DNA of 64,000 nucleotides, taken from Allobosea vaviloviae (lineage in GTDB: Bacteria > Pseudomonadota > Alphaproteobacteria > Rhizobiales > Beijerinckiaceae). The stretch lies in NCBI RefSeq assembly GCF_001298265.1, contig NZ_LGSZ01000095.1, forward strand, positions 1-64,000, written 5' to 3'. A program made the translations under genes and the position numbers. Numbering within the stretch: the stretch's first letter is position 1; the number at the start of each line of letters is the position of its first letter. The notes beneath the pieces were generated by a model. The model saw only the letters and a list, made by a program, of their open reading frames with translations. It ran no database searches and was not told the DNA's origin. Of the stretch, positions 31,608 through 40,075 are shown in pieces.

Positions 31608-32651
31608 ATGCGCCGCCACTTTCTGAAAGTCACGCTTGCCGCCGCCATCACGGCGACGATGGGCTTCGCCGCGCCTGCCTTGGCGCAGGCGCCGACCAAG
31701 ATCCGCTTCACGCTCGACTGGAAGTTCCAGGGCGTCCACTCCTGGTATTTCTACGCCAAGGAGAAGGGCTATTTCGCCGCCGAAGGTCTCGATGTCACCA
31801 TCGACCAGGGAGACGGTTCGGCCGCGACCGTGACGCGCATCATGGGCGGCGCCTATGATGCCGGCTTCGGTGACATGAACGCCATCATCCAGCAGGCCGT
31901 GAACAAGCCGGGCGAGCAGCCGGTCATGGTCTACATGATCTACAACAAGGCGCCCTTCGCGATCATCCACAAGGCCGACGGCCCGATCAAGACGCTGAAG
32001 GACCTCGAGGGCCGCAAGCTGACCTCGCCGGCCGGCTCGGCGACGCACCGGCTGTTCCCGATCTTCGCCAAGCTCAACGGCATCGACGCCAGCAAGGTCG
32101 AGGTCGTCAACATCGCGCCCTCCGTGCAGGAGATGATGATGGTGCAGGGCCAGGTCGATGGCGGCTTCGTCTTCACCGTCACCTCCTACATGAACCTGAT
32201 CGGGATGAAGCTGAATCCCGACAAGGACTACAAGTTCATCATGTATTCCGACCACGGCATCGAGTCCTACTCGAACGGCGTCATGGTCTCGCAGAAGCTG
32301 ATCAAGGATAATCCCAAGGCCGTCGCCGGGCTCGTCCGGGCGATCAACAAGGCGATGCTCGAACTGACCGCCAACGCGGCCGAGGGCGGCAAGGTGATGA
32401 ACCGCGTCGAGCCGACCGTGAACGCCGAGATCGAGGCCAAGCGCATCGAATTCACCTACAAGGCGCATATGTTCACCCCCGAGACGCAGAAGCTCGGTGC
32501 CGGCGACGTCTCCGACGAGCGCATGGCCAAGGCGATCACGCAGATCCGCGAGGCGTTCGAGCTGAAGAGCACGCCGAAGGTGGACGAGGTCTTCAACCGC
32601 TCCTTCCTGCCGCCGCTGGCCGAGCGCAAGCTTTCGGCACCGAAGAGCTGA
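31608..32651 (+). CDS. ABC transporter substrate-binding protein, NMT1/THI5 type (second copy)
   Basis: A 347-residue periplasmic binding protein with a Sec-type signal peptide (MRRHFLKVTLAAAITATMGF, then APALAQ). The mature protein aligns with the one at 26083: TPTK/APTK start, DWKFQGVHSWYFYAKEKGYFAAEGL, GAYDAGFGDMNAIIQQ, GPIKTLKDLEGRKL, HGIESYSNGVM, and the shared end VDEVFNRSFLPPLAERK. CAGGAGAG precedes ATG 31608. Two binding proteins for one permease suggest either two related ligands or a duplication under divergence. Confidence 0.9.
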   Translation: MRRHFLKVTLAAAITATMGFAAPALAQAPTKIRFTLDWKFQGVHSWYFYAKEKGYFAAEGLDVTIDQGDGSAATVTRIMGGAYDAGFGDMNAIIQQAVNKPGEQPVMVYMIYNKAPFAIIHKADGPIKTLKDLEGRKLTSPAGSATHRLFPIFAKLNGIDASKVEVVNIAPSVQEMMMVQGQVDGGFVFTVTSYMNLIGMKLNPDKDYKFIMYSDHGIESYSNGVMVSQKLIKDNPKAVAGLVRAINKAMLELTANAAEGGKVMNRVEPTVNAEIEAKRIEFTYKAHMFTPETQKLGAGDVSDERMAKAITQIREAFELKSTPKVDEVFNRSFLPPLAERKLSAPKS

Positions 32652-32659
32652 GGCCGACG

Positions 32660-32753
32660 CGTCATTCTCGGGCGGTGCGCAGCGCCGACCCGAGAATCTC
32701 GTGACGCAGAAGGCTGGTTTTCAGAGATGCTCGGGTCAAGCCCGAGCATGACG
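32660..32753. repeat. Palindromic intergenic repeat, GTCATTCTCGGG type
   Basis: CGTCATTCTCGGG opens it and CCCGAGCATGACG closes it, with TGCTCGGGTCAAGCCCGAGCA as an inner near-palindrome at 32729-32749. Related sequence lies at 46823-46956. Confidence 0.8.
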
Positions 32754-32797
32754 TGCGACAACACGCGACGACGCGCCGATCCACCAGCATAGGCCTC

Positions 32798-34234
32798 ATG
32801 ATGCGCCAGATCACCGCCAGCCATGCCTTCGACGCGCGCCGCAGCCTGGGCGATACCACGCTCACCGTCGACGGCGGCATGATCGCTGCCGTCGAGGCCG
32901 CCGCGAGCCCGCCTCAGGACGACATCGTCGTGCTGCCGGCGCTGGTCAACGCGCATGACCATGCCCGCCCGATCCGCACCAGCTCGGTCGGCGGTTTCGC
33001 CCGGCCGCTCGAACAATGGCTGCACCGGCTGGCTCTGTTTGCCCCCGTCGATCCCTATCTCGCGACGCTGGCGCCGCTCGGCCGTGCTGCGCTGGGCGGA
33101 CAGGGCGCGGTGATGATCCACCATGTCCGGCCGATGGGGCTGACCGATCTCCCCACCGAGGCCGCCGCGATGGCCCGCGCCGCTCGCGATGTGGGGGTGC
33201 GCATCGCTTTCGGCGTCGGCATGCGCGACCAGAACCCGTTGGTCTATGGCGATCACGCCCCCGTCCTCGACGAGCTCGACCCCGTCTCCCGCGCCGAGAT
33301 CGAGGCGCGCTATCTCGCGCCGATGCTCCCCATCGCCGAGCAGATCGCCCGCGTCGATGCGGTCGCCGAGGCCATCGCCGGCCCGATAGTCGATGTGCAA
33401 TACGCCCCCAACGGCCCGCAATGGGGCTCGGACGCGCTCTGGGAGGCCATCGCCGAAGCCTCGGCCCGCACCGGCCGGCGCGTCACCACCCATCTCTTCG
33501 AGACGAAGTATCAGCGCGACTGGGCCGACCGCACCTATCCGGACGGGCTGGTTAAGCACTGGAAGGAAATCGGCCTGCTCTCCCCGCGCTTGACGCTGGC
33601 CCACTGCGTCTGGGCAAGGCCCGACGAACTGGAGATGATCGCCGAGGCCGGCTGCGTCATCGCCAGCAACACCTCCTCCAACCTCGCGCTGCGCTCGGGC
33701 CTCGCGCCTGTCGCCGAGATGGTCCGCCGCGGCTGCAAGGTCGCGCTCGGCGTCGATGGCCAGGCCTTCGACGAGGATGACGACGCGCTGCGCGAACTGC
33801 GCCTGCTCTGGTCGCTGCATTCAGGCTGGGGCTTCGACACCGAATTGTCGCCCCGCGACGTGCTCGCCATGGCGCTGGAGAACGGCCGCATCGCGCTCGG
33901 CGCGCCCCCAGGCGGGCAGCTTGCGGAGGGACAGGCGGCCGACCTGCTGATCCTCGATCGCGCGGCGCTGGACGAGGACGCGCTGATGCCGGTCGATCCG
34001 CTCGAGCTGATGTTCGCCCGCGCCAACCGCCGCCACATCCGCGAGCTCATCGTCGCAGGCCGCACGATCGTCAGCCACGGCCGCGTGCAGGGCGTCGATC
34101 TCGACGCCGTCCATGACGAATTGCGGGGCATCTATCGCTCGGGCATCGCGCAGCGCGCCGGTCTCGTCGCCGCCCTGCCGCCGTTGGAGCGCGCGGTGCG
34201 CAACCACTATCTCTCCCGGCTCGGCTGCTGCTGA
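32798..34234 (+). CDS. Amidohydrolase, deaminase/chlorohydrolase type (first copy)
   Basis: A 478-residue cytosolic metal hydrolase of the aminohydrolase (TrzA/AtzA/cytosine deaminase) group. Metal and catalytic sites are NAHDHARP (HxH, about 57-62), THLFETK (His and Glu), LAHCVW and LGVDGQAFDEDDD (Asp). This is the pattern of mononuclear deaminases acting on amino-heterocycles. ATG 32798 or the adjacent ATG 32801 is the start, following the palindromic repeat. The stop is 5 bp before the next gene. Substrate unknown; an aminopyrimidine- or guanine-like ring fits the neighbouring importer and ring-opening enzymes. Confidence 0.85.
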   Translation: MMRQITASHAFDARRSLGDTTLTVDGGMIAAVEAAASPPQDDIVVLPALVNAHDHARPIRTSSVGGFARPLEQWLHRLALFAPVDPYLATLAPLGRAALGGQGAVMIHHVRPMGLTDLPTEAAAMARAARDVGVRIAFGVGMRDQNPLVYGDHAPVLDELDPVSRAEIEARYLAPMLPIAEQIARVDAVAEAIAGPIVDVQYAPNGPQWGSDALWEAIAEASARTGRRVTTHLFETKYQRDWADRTYPDGLVKHWKEIGLLSPRLTLAHCVWARPDELEMIAEAGCVIASNTSSNLALRSGLAPVAEMVRRGCKVALGVDGQAFDEDDDALRELRLLWSLHSGWGFDTELSPRDVLAMALENGRIALGAPPGGQLAEGQAADLLILDRAALDEDALMPVDPLELMFARANRRHIRELIVAGRTIVSHGRVQGVDLDAVHDELRGIYRSGIAQRAGLVAALPPLERAVRNHYLSRLGCC

Positions 34235-34239
34235 CCCCC

Positions 34240-35229
34240 ATGCGCATCCTGAGCGAGGCCGATGTCGAGAGCCTGATCGCGATCCCCGACGCGATCAGGC
34301 TTGCCGCCGAGGCCTATCGTCTCCAGGCGGACGGCAGCGTGCCCGCGCCGGTGCGCGGCGATTTGCGCCGCGATGATCCAAAGGCCGGTTGCCTGATGCT
34401 GGTCGGCGCCAGCGGTCCCGACCAACTGGCGGTCAAAAGCAACGTCCACGCCTATCCTGAGGGCCTCGACGCGCCCCGCCTATGGAACAGCCTGCTGACG
34501 CTCTGGGACTGGCGCCGCGCCGAGCCCCGCGCCTTGATCGCGGCCCGCGCCTTCAACGACCACCGCACGGCGGCAGGCTTCGCCGCCGGGGCGAACCTGC
34601 TTGGGAAACGCGATGCGAGGACGCTCGCCGTCTATGGCGCCGGCAAGAGCGCGCCGATGGCGGTGCGATATCTCAAGGCTGTGCGACCCTCGCTCGACCG
34701 GATCATGCTCGTCGGCCGCAACCCCGGCCGCGTCGCGGCGCTGGCCGGGACCGTGCGAAGCTGGCCGGAGTTTGCAGGGGTCCAGGTCGTCGTGTCCTCG
34801 GCGCAGGACGCCGCTGCAACCGCCGACATCATCGTCACCGTCACCACCTCCGAGACGCCGGTCTTCCCCGGCGAGGAGGTCAAGCCGGGCACCTGCATCG
34901 TGCTCGGCGGTGCCAACCGGCCCGGCGCCCGCGAGGCCGACGATGCCCTGATGCGCCGCGCCGACATCTATCTCGATGCCCGCGCCGGGGCGGCCGACAA
35001 GGCTGGCGACATCCGCCTGGCACTGGCGAGCGGCGCGCTGATCCCCGAGCAGATGCGGGCGGAGATCGGCGCCTGCCCGGGCGGGCCGCTGCCGCTGTCG
35101 CCTGGCCGCGACGTTTTCGTCTTCAAATCGATGGGGCTCGCCATCCAGGATGTTTTGCTGGCGCAACATCTGGTCGAACGCGCTGAGCTGCGCGGGCTCG
35201 GCCAGATCGTCGATCTCGTGGGCGGGTGA
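34240..35229 (+). CDS. Ornithine cyclodeaminase / mu-crystallin family protein
   Basis: A 329-residue NAD(P)-dependent enzyme of the OCD/mu-crystallin family, whose members include ornithine cyclodeaminase, ketimine reductases and pyrroline-carboxylate reductases. Visible are LMLVGASGPDQLAVKSNVHAYP in the substrate half, the Rossmann motif VYGAGKSA (about 130-137), IIVTVTTSETPVF and KSMGLAIQDVLLA at the end. The typical Arg/Lys substrate-binding residues of true ornithine cyclodeaminase cannot be assigned safely. It sits 5 bp after one amidohydrolase and 6 bp before another, so it takes part in the same pathway, perhaps reducing a cyclic imine. Confidence 0.85.
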   Translation: MRILSEADVESLIAIPDAIRLAAEAYRLQADGSVPAPVRGDLRRDDPKAGCLMLVGASGPDQLAVKSNVHAYPEGLDAPRLWNSLLTLWDWRRAEPRALIAARAFNDHRTAAGFAAGANLLGKRDARTLAVYGAGKSAPMAVRYLKAVRPSLDRIMLVGRNPGRVAALAGTVRSWPEFAGVQVVVSSAQDAAATADIIVTVTTSETPVFPGEEVKPGTCIVLGGANRPGAREADDALMRRADIYLDARAGAADKAGDIRLALASGALIPEQMRAEIGACPGGPLPLSPGRDVFVFKSMGLAIQDVLLAQHLVERAELRGLGQIVDLVGG

Positions 35230-35235
35230 GGCGAT

Positions 35236-36687
35236 ATGGGCGACGACAGCATCCTGATCCGCAATGCGATGGTGATGACGCTCGACGCGGGCGACACGAT
35301 CCTGCCACGCGCCGACATCCTGATCCGCGGCAACCGGATCGAGAGCATCGGCACGGTCGCGCCCGAGATCGCGGCGCGCGCCGGCCGCGTCATCGAGGCG
35401 GAAGGGCATCTCGCCGTGCCCGGCCTTGTCAACGCGCATATGCATTCGCAGTCCGGCACGATGTCGGGCTTCGGCGACCGGCTCAGCCACCCGGTCTTCA
35501 TGTGGCTGACGCAGGCGCATACCTCGCGCCGGACGCAAGATGAGATCAGGCTCGCGGTGCTGCTCTGCGCCGCGCAGATGCTGGCGAGCGGCACCACGGC
35601 GGTGATCGACCATTTCCCCGGCCAGCGCTTCAGCCTCGCCGACATGGATGCGGTGATGGCGGCCTGGGCCGAGACCGGCATGCGCGCGACGCTGGCGATG
35701 CGCTTCTTCGACGGCGAGTTCGGTGACATCCTGCCGCGCGGCATCGCCTGGCCGCCCGAACTGGCTGCGGCCGTGCGCGAGGTCGAGATCCTGAAGCCCC
35801 ACCCCCTCGCGCAACTGCGCGAGCAGATGCCGGATATCGTCGCGCGCTGGCATGGCCATGCCGGCAGGCTCCAGGCCTTTCCGGCGCCGTCCAATCCCGA
35901 CCGCTGCAGCGACGACGCCCTGCTGTTCTGCGCGGAACTCGCTGAGCGCCACGACCTCGGCATCCACACTCATCTCTTGGAAACGCGGGCGCAGGCCGCC
36001 ATCGCAGCGACGCGCTACGGCACGACGACAGTGGCCCATCTCGAAGCGCTCGGCATCCTATCCGAGCGCTGGTCCTGCGCTCACAGCATCTGGATCGACG
36101 ATGCCGACATCGCCCTGTTGGCAAAAAGGCAGGTCGTCGCGGTCCACAACCCCGAAAGCAATGCGCGGCTCGGTACGGGCCGGATGCGCACGCCTGACAT
36201 GCTCGCGGCCGGAATCCCCATCGCGCTCGGTACCGACGGCTCCGGCGCCAACGACAACCTGATCATGCAGGAGGCGATGCGCAGCGCCGCGCTGCTGCAC
36301 CGCGCCGATCTGCCGGATCGCCGGAATTGGGTCAGCGCCCGCGATACGCTGCGCATGGCGACGCAAGGCGGGGCGAAGGCGATGCGGCTTGAAGGGCAGA
36401 TCGGCGCGCTCGCGCCCGGCATGCTGGCCGATCTCGTGCTCTACCGGCTGGACGCGCCCTGGTGGCGTCCCGTCAACGATCCCGTCAGCCAGCTCGTCTT
36501 CGCCGAGACGGGCGCGGCCGTCGCGCTGACCATGGTCGGTGGCCGCATCCTGGTCGAGGACGGCAAGGTCACCGGCTTCGACGCGCAAGGCGCGCTGTCG
36601 GAGATCGAGGGCATGGTCGCGAGCCTGCGCCGCCGCAACGCCGATCTCTTCGCGGTCGCCGAGGCGATCGCGCGCGAGGCTCCCTGA
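35236..36687 (+). CDS. Amidohydrolase, deaminase/chlorohydrolase type (second copy)
   Basis: A 483-residue relative of SsnA/AtzA/TrzN-type metal hydrolases. It keeps NAHMHSQSG (HxH), IHTHLLETRAQ (His-Glu), CAHSIWIDD and GTDGSGANDNL (catalytic Asp), all in the expected order. Identity with the gene at 32798 is low, so it is a separate enzyme rather than a recent copy. The stop overlaps the next start as TGATG. It may deaminate or dechlorinate an N-heterocycle; the exact substrate cannot be read from sequence. Confidence 0.86.
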   Translation: MGDDSILIRNAMVMTLDAGDTILPRADILIRGNRIESIGTVAPEIAARAGRVIEAEGHLAVPGLVNAHMHSQSGTMSGFGDRLSHPVFMWLTQAHTSRRTQDEIRLAVLLCAAQMLASGTTAVIDHFPGQRFSLADMDAVMAAWAETGMRATLAMRFFDGEFGDILPRGIAWPPELAAAVREVEILKPHPLAQLREQMPDIVARWHGHAGRLQAFPAPSNPDRCSDDALLFCAELAERHDLGIHTHLLETRAQAAIAATRYGTTTVAHLEALGILSERWSCAHSIWIDDADIALLAKRQVVAVHNPESNARLGTGRMRTPDMLAAGIPIALGTDGSGANDNLIMQEAMRSAALLHRADLPDRRNWVSARDTLRMATQGGAKAMRLEGQIGALAPGMLADLVLYRLDAPWWRPVNDPVSQLVFAETGAAVALTMVGGRILVEDGKVTGFDAQGALSEIEGMVASLRRRNADLFAVAEAIAREAP

Positions 36688-38048
36688 TGAACGCCCGCCT
36701 GGTCGATCTCGTCATCGCAAACGGCATCCTCGTCACGCCCGATGGCATGACGCCGGGCGCCGTCGCGATCGATGGCGGCCGGATCGTCGCGACCGGCAGC
36801 GACGCCGCGATGCCGCCCGCGCGCCGGGTCATCGATGCCGGCGGTCGGCACGTCATCCCCGGCGCGATCGATGTCCATGTCCATATCCGCGAGCCGGGCT
36901 TCTCCCACAAGGAGACCTGGGCGAGCGCGACGGCGGCGGCCGCCATCGGCGGCGTCACGACCGTGCTCGACATGCCCAACACCAACCCGCCGACCGCGAC
37001 TGCGCAGGCCGTGGCCCAGAAGATCGCGCTGGCCTCGCCGCAGGCGCTGATCGATTTCGGCGTCTACGGCTATATCGGCGAGGACAACATCGCCGAGCTC
37101 GCCCCGATGGCGCGGGCCGGCGCCGCGGCCTTCAAGCTCTATCTCGGCAGCGACAACCCGCTCGTGCCTTGCCCCAATGACGGAGCAGTGTTCGACGCGA
37201 TGGCGGAGATCGCCAGGTTCGGCCGACGCGTCACCGTCCATGCCGAGAACACCGGCATCCTGCGCTGGCGCGAGGCGCAGATCAGGGCGGCCGGGCGCGA
37301 TGATCTTCAGGCGCATCTCGACCAGCATGCCGACATCGCCACCGTCGAGGCGGTCTCGCGCATCGCCCTGTTCAGCGAATGGACGGGTTGTCCGGTCCAT
37401 ATCGCCCATGAGAGCTGCCGCCATTCGCTGCCGCTGATCGCGGACGCCAAGCGGCGCGGCGTCGATCTCACCGCCGAAACCTGCCCGCACTACCTCTTCC
37501 TGAGCATGGATGATGCCCAGCGCGCTGGCGGCAACCCCTTGCGGGTCAAGCCGCCGGTGCGCGAGGCCGGCCATGCCGGGCCGCTGTTCGAGGCGCTGGC
37601 GTCGGGACTGATCGACATGATCTCCACCGACCACGCCCCGCATCTGCCGGATGAAAAGCGGCAGGCCTCGATCTGGCGCACCGCGCCGGGCTTTCCCGGT
37701 GTCGAGACCTCGATGCGGCTGATGCTGACGCAGGTCGCGGCGGGTGCCATCACGCTGCCGGACTATGTCCGCATGGCCTGCGAGGCGCCGGCCCGCGCCT
37801 TCGGCCTCTACCCGCGCAAGGGCTCGCTCCTGCCCGGCACGGACGCCGACATCGTGCTCGTCGACATGAATGCTGCCGGAATCATCAGGGGCGCCGATCT
37901 GCACTCGATCGGCAATGTCACGCCCTTCGAGGGCATGGCGACGATGGGAATGGCCGTCATGACGCTCGTGCGCGGACGCGTCGTCGCCGAGGCCGGGCGC
38001 ATCGTCGCGGATCACGGCTGGGGCAGGGCGCTGTCGGCGCCGGCCTGA
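36687..38048 (+). CDS. Cyclic amidohydrolase, dihydroorotase/allantoinase type (second copy)
   Basis: A 453-residue ring-opening hydrolase. Metal ligands are His64 and His66 in DVHVHIREPG, the carboxylated Lys150 in FKLYLG, later VHAENTG, and STDHAPH. DMPNTNPPT and ETCPHYLFLS are dihydroorotase-class features. It is the last gene of the catabolic island and shares the signature of the enzyme at 28106 while differing in the lysine loop (KLYLG versus KCFMG), which points to different substrates. The start overlaps the previous stop. Confidence 0.88.
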   Translation: MNARLVDLVIANGILVTPDGMTPGAVAIDGGRIVATGSDAAMPPARRVIDAGGRHVIPGAIDVHVHIREPGFSHKETWASATAAAAIGGVTTVLDMPNTNPPTATAQAVAQKIALASPQALIDFGVYGYIGEDNIAELAPMARAGAAAFKLYLGSDNPLVPCPNDGAVFDAMAEIARFGRRVTVHAENTGILRWREAQIRAAGRDDLQAHLDQHADIATVEAVSRIALFSEWTGCPVHIAHESCRHSLPLIADAKRRGVDLTAETCPHYLFLSMDDAQRAGGNPLRVKPPVREAGHAGPLFEALASGLIDMISTDHAPHLPDEKRQASIWRTAPGFPGVETSMRLMLTQVAAGAITLPDYVRMACEAPARAFGLYPRKGSLLPGTDADIVLVDMNAAGIIRGADLHSIGNVTPFEGMATMGMAVMTLVRGRVVAEAGRIVADHGWGRALSAPA

Positions 38049-38074
38049 CCATTCGGGCCGACCCCTCGGCCCCG

Positions 38075-38749
38075 TCAGGCCGGCTCGCTGCGCGGAGCGA
38101 GACCATGCAGGAACACGTCGATGCAGCGCTGCGCATGAGCCAAGCGCTCCTCCTGCTTCAGCAGACCTTCGCCGGGAAAGCGCTTCACCAGCACGCCGAA
38201 CACCATGTCCATCAGCATGCGCGCCGCCGCCTGAGGCGGGAAGGGCCGCAGCGCGCCACGCTCCTGTTGCCGGGCGAGCCAGTCGGCCAGCAGCCGCCGC
38301 GCCGGCTCCGCGCCTTCGAGCGTGATCGCCTCGCCGATCTCGGGAAAACGATCCGCATCCGCCATCGCCAGCCGGATGAAAGCGAGCCGCTCGCGATTCT
38401 CGTTCTCGTCGATATCGAGGCGGAAAATCGCGGCGATGGCTTCCGCCAGTGGCAACGCGTCGTCCGGCCGCGGCAGCGCCAGCATCGTCCGGCGATGATC
38501 CGCGACCATCGCACGGAACAGGTCGGTCTTGGCGGGGAAAAGTCGGTAGAGCGTCTTCTTGGAGATGCCGCATCGGGCCGCCACCCCATCCATCGTGGTG
38601 GCGCCGTAGCCGGCGTCGAGGAACTGCTCGCGGGCGACAGAGACGATGCGTTGGCGCTCGTCCTCATCAGATCGCTGCTTGGGCCGGCCGCGAACCCGCG
38701 GCCTGGCCGCCGCCGCCACCGTGGCTTCCCCGTGATTGTCCACCATCAT
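38075..38749 (-). CDS. TetR-family regulator of the adjacent RND efflux operon
   Basis: A 224-residue repressor. The N-terminal helix-turn-helix (about 30-75) reads IVSVAREQFLDAGYGATTMDGVAARCGISKKTLYRLF, and the remainder is the all-helical ligand pocket with a TetR_C-like end. The first 25 residues are basic and Arg/Pro-rich. Starts at 38749 or the adjacent ATG 38746, with GGGAG upstream. It is divergent from the efflux adaptor gene with an inverted repeat in the shared 85-bp region, the AcrR-acrAB arrangement. Confidence 0.92.
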   Translation of the reverse strand: MMVDNHGEATVAAAARPRVRGRPKQRSDEDERQRIVSVAREQFLDAGYGATTMDGVAARCGISKKTLYRLFPAKTDLFRAMVADHRRTMLALPRPDDALPLAEAIAAIFRLDIDENENRERLAFIRLAMADADRFPEIGEAITLEGAEPARRLLADWLARQQERGALRPFPPQAAARMLMDMVFGVLVKRFPGEGLLKQEERLAHAQRCIDVFLHGLAPRSEPA

Positions 38750-38776
38750 CCCTTACTCCCGGAAACATCATGGCGT

Positions 38777-38806
38777 TTGACAGGGCGAGAAATCAAGCGT
38801 TAAGAA
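38777..38806 (+). promoter_or_regulatory. Promoter of the RND efflux operon
   Basis: A perfect TTGACA -35 (38777-38782) and TAAGAA -10 (38801-38806) are spaced 18 bp apart, and the -10 is inside the TetR operator. It lies 29 bp before the adaptor ATG. Confidence 0.55.
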
Positions 38807-38823
38807 ACTCCCGAGTTTCCTAA
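38800..38823. promoter_or_regulatory. Inverted repeat, likely TetR operator
   Basis: TTA-A-GAAACTC-CC-GAGTTTC-C-TAA: perfect 7-bp inner arms plus matching outer TTA/TAA with one mismatched pair. It overlaps the efflux promoter -10 and the ribosome site region, so binding would block transcription. Confidence 0.7.
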
Positions 38824-38834
38824 AGGAGCGCCAG

Positions 38835-40070
38835 ATGCCGATCGAGCGAGCCGACATTGTCCAGCGCCTCCTCCTGCCGGGGAGCGTCCTGCTCGCAGTG
38901 GCCCTGGCCGGCTGCAACAGCGAGAAGGCTGCGGCCCCCCCGCCGCAACCGCAGGCACAGGTCAGCGTCGTCGTCCTGCGCTCCAAACCCGTCGCCATCA
39001 GCGCGGAACTGCCCGGCCGCGTCGCCGCCAGCCTCGTCGCGGAAGTGCGCCCGCAGGTCGGCGGTCTCATCAAGTCGCGCCTGTTTCGCGAGGGCAGCGA
39101 GGTCAAGGCCGGAGACCTGCTCTACGAGATCGACCCGGCGACCTATCAGGCGGCCCTCGACAGTGCCATCGCCGCGCTGGCGAAAGCCGAGGCCTCCGTG
39201 CCCAACGCCCAGGCCAAGGTCGATCGCTACCGCGATCTGATCCGCCAGAACGCCATCAGCAAGCAGGACAATGACGACGCCAATGCGGCGCTGGCCCAGG
39301 CCCAGGCCGACGTTGCCTCCGCGAAGGCCAATCTCGACAGCGCACGGATCAATTTGGCCTTCACCAAGGTCACCGCGCCGATCGGAGGCCGCGTCGACCG
39401 CTCGACGCTGACGCCCGGCGCGCTGGTGACGGCCAACCAGACCACGGCGCTGACGACGATCCGCCAGCTCCATCCGATCAATGTCGATGTCATCCAGTCG
39501 AGTACCAATCTGCTGAAGTTCCGCAGCGCCGTGGCCGACGGGCGGTTGAAGCTGAGCGGCCCCAATGTCGCGGTAAGGCTCAAGCTCGACACGGGCGCCG
39601 AATACGCCCAATCCGGCAAGCTCGAATTCGCCGAGGCGAACATAGACGAGACCACCGGCACCTTCACGGTGCGCGCCGAATTCCCTAATCCCGACCGCCT
39701 GCTTTTGCCGGGCATGTTCGTGCGCGCCGTGATCCAGGAGGGCGTCGCCGAGAACAGCTTCCTGCTGCCGCAGCGCGCCGTCAGCCGCAACACCAAGGGC
39801 GAGGCCACGGCCAAGTTCGTAGGCGCCGACGGCAAGGTCGAAGAAAGGGTCATCGCGACCTCCCGCAGCGTCGGCAACAGCTGGCTCGTCGGGCAGGGCG
39901 TGAAGGACGGCGAGCGTGTCATCGTCGAAGGTGCCCAGCTTGTCCGCCCGGGCCAGACCGTTACCGGCAATGAGGTGACGATCGACGAGGCCAGCGGCGA
40001 GCTGAAATCCGCGAACCGGCAGGCTGCGCTTCCCGCCGGGCCGAGCGCCGTACCGACGCAGAAGAACTGA
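38835..40070 (+). CDS. RND efflux periplasmic adaptor subunit (AcrA/MexA type)
   Basis: A 411-residue membrane-fusion lipoprotein linking the inner-membrane pump to the outer-membrane channel. The signal ends in a lipobox VALAGC with the lipidated Cys27. Adaptor features: GRVAASLVAEVRPQVGGLI (lipoyl half), a long coiled-coil hairpin about 105-175 rich in Ala/Gln (KQDNDDANAALAQAQADVASAKANL), TKVTAPIGGRVDRS, and LLLPGMFVRAVI then LLPQRAV in the barrel. AGGAG precedes ATG 38835. First gene of the pump operon. Confidence 0.94.
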   Translation: MPIERADIVQRLLLPGSVLLAVALAGCNSEKAAAPPPQPQAQVSVVVLRSKPVAISAELPGRVAASLVAEVRPQVGGLIKSRLFREGSEVKAGDLLYEIDPATYQAALDSAIAALAKAEASVPNAQAKVDRYRDLIRQNAISKQDNDDANAALAQAQADVASAKANLDSARINLAFTKVTAPIGGRVDRSTLTPGALVTANQTTALTTIRQLHPINVDVIQSSTNLLKFRSAVADGRLKLSGPNVAVRLKLDTGAEYAQSGKLEFAEANIDETTGTFTVRAEFPNPDRLLLPGMFVRAVIQEGVAENSFLLPQRAVSRNTKGEATAKFVGADGKVEERVIATSRSVGNSWLVGQGVKDGERVIVEGAQLVRPGQTVTGNEVTIDEASGELKSANRQAALPAGPSAVPTQKN

Positions 40071-40075
40071 TCGTC

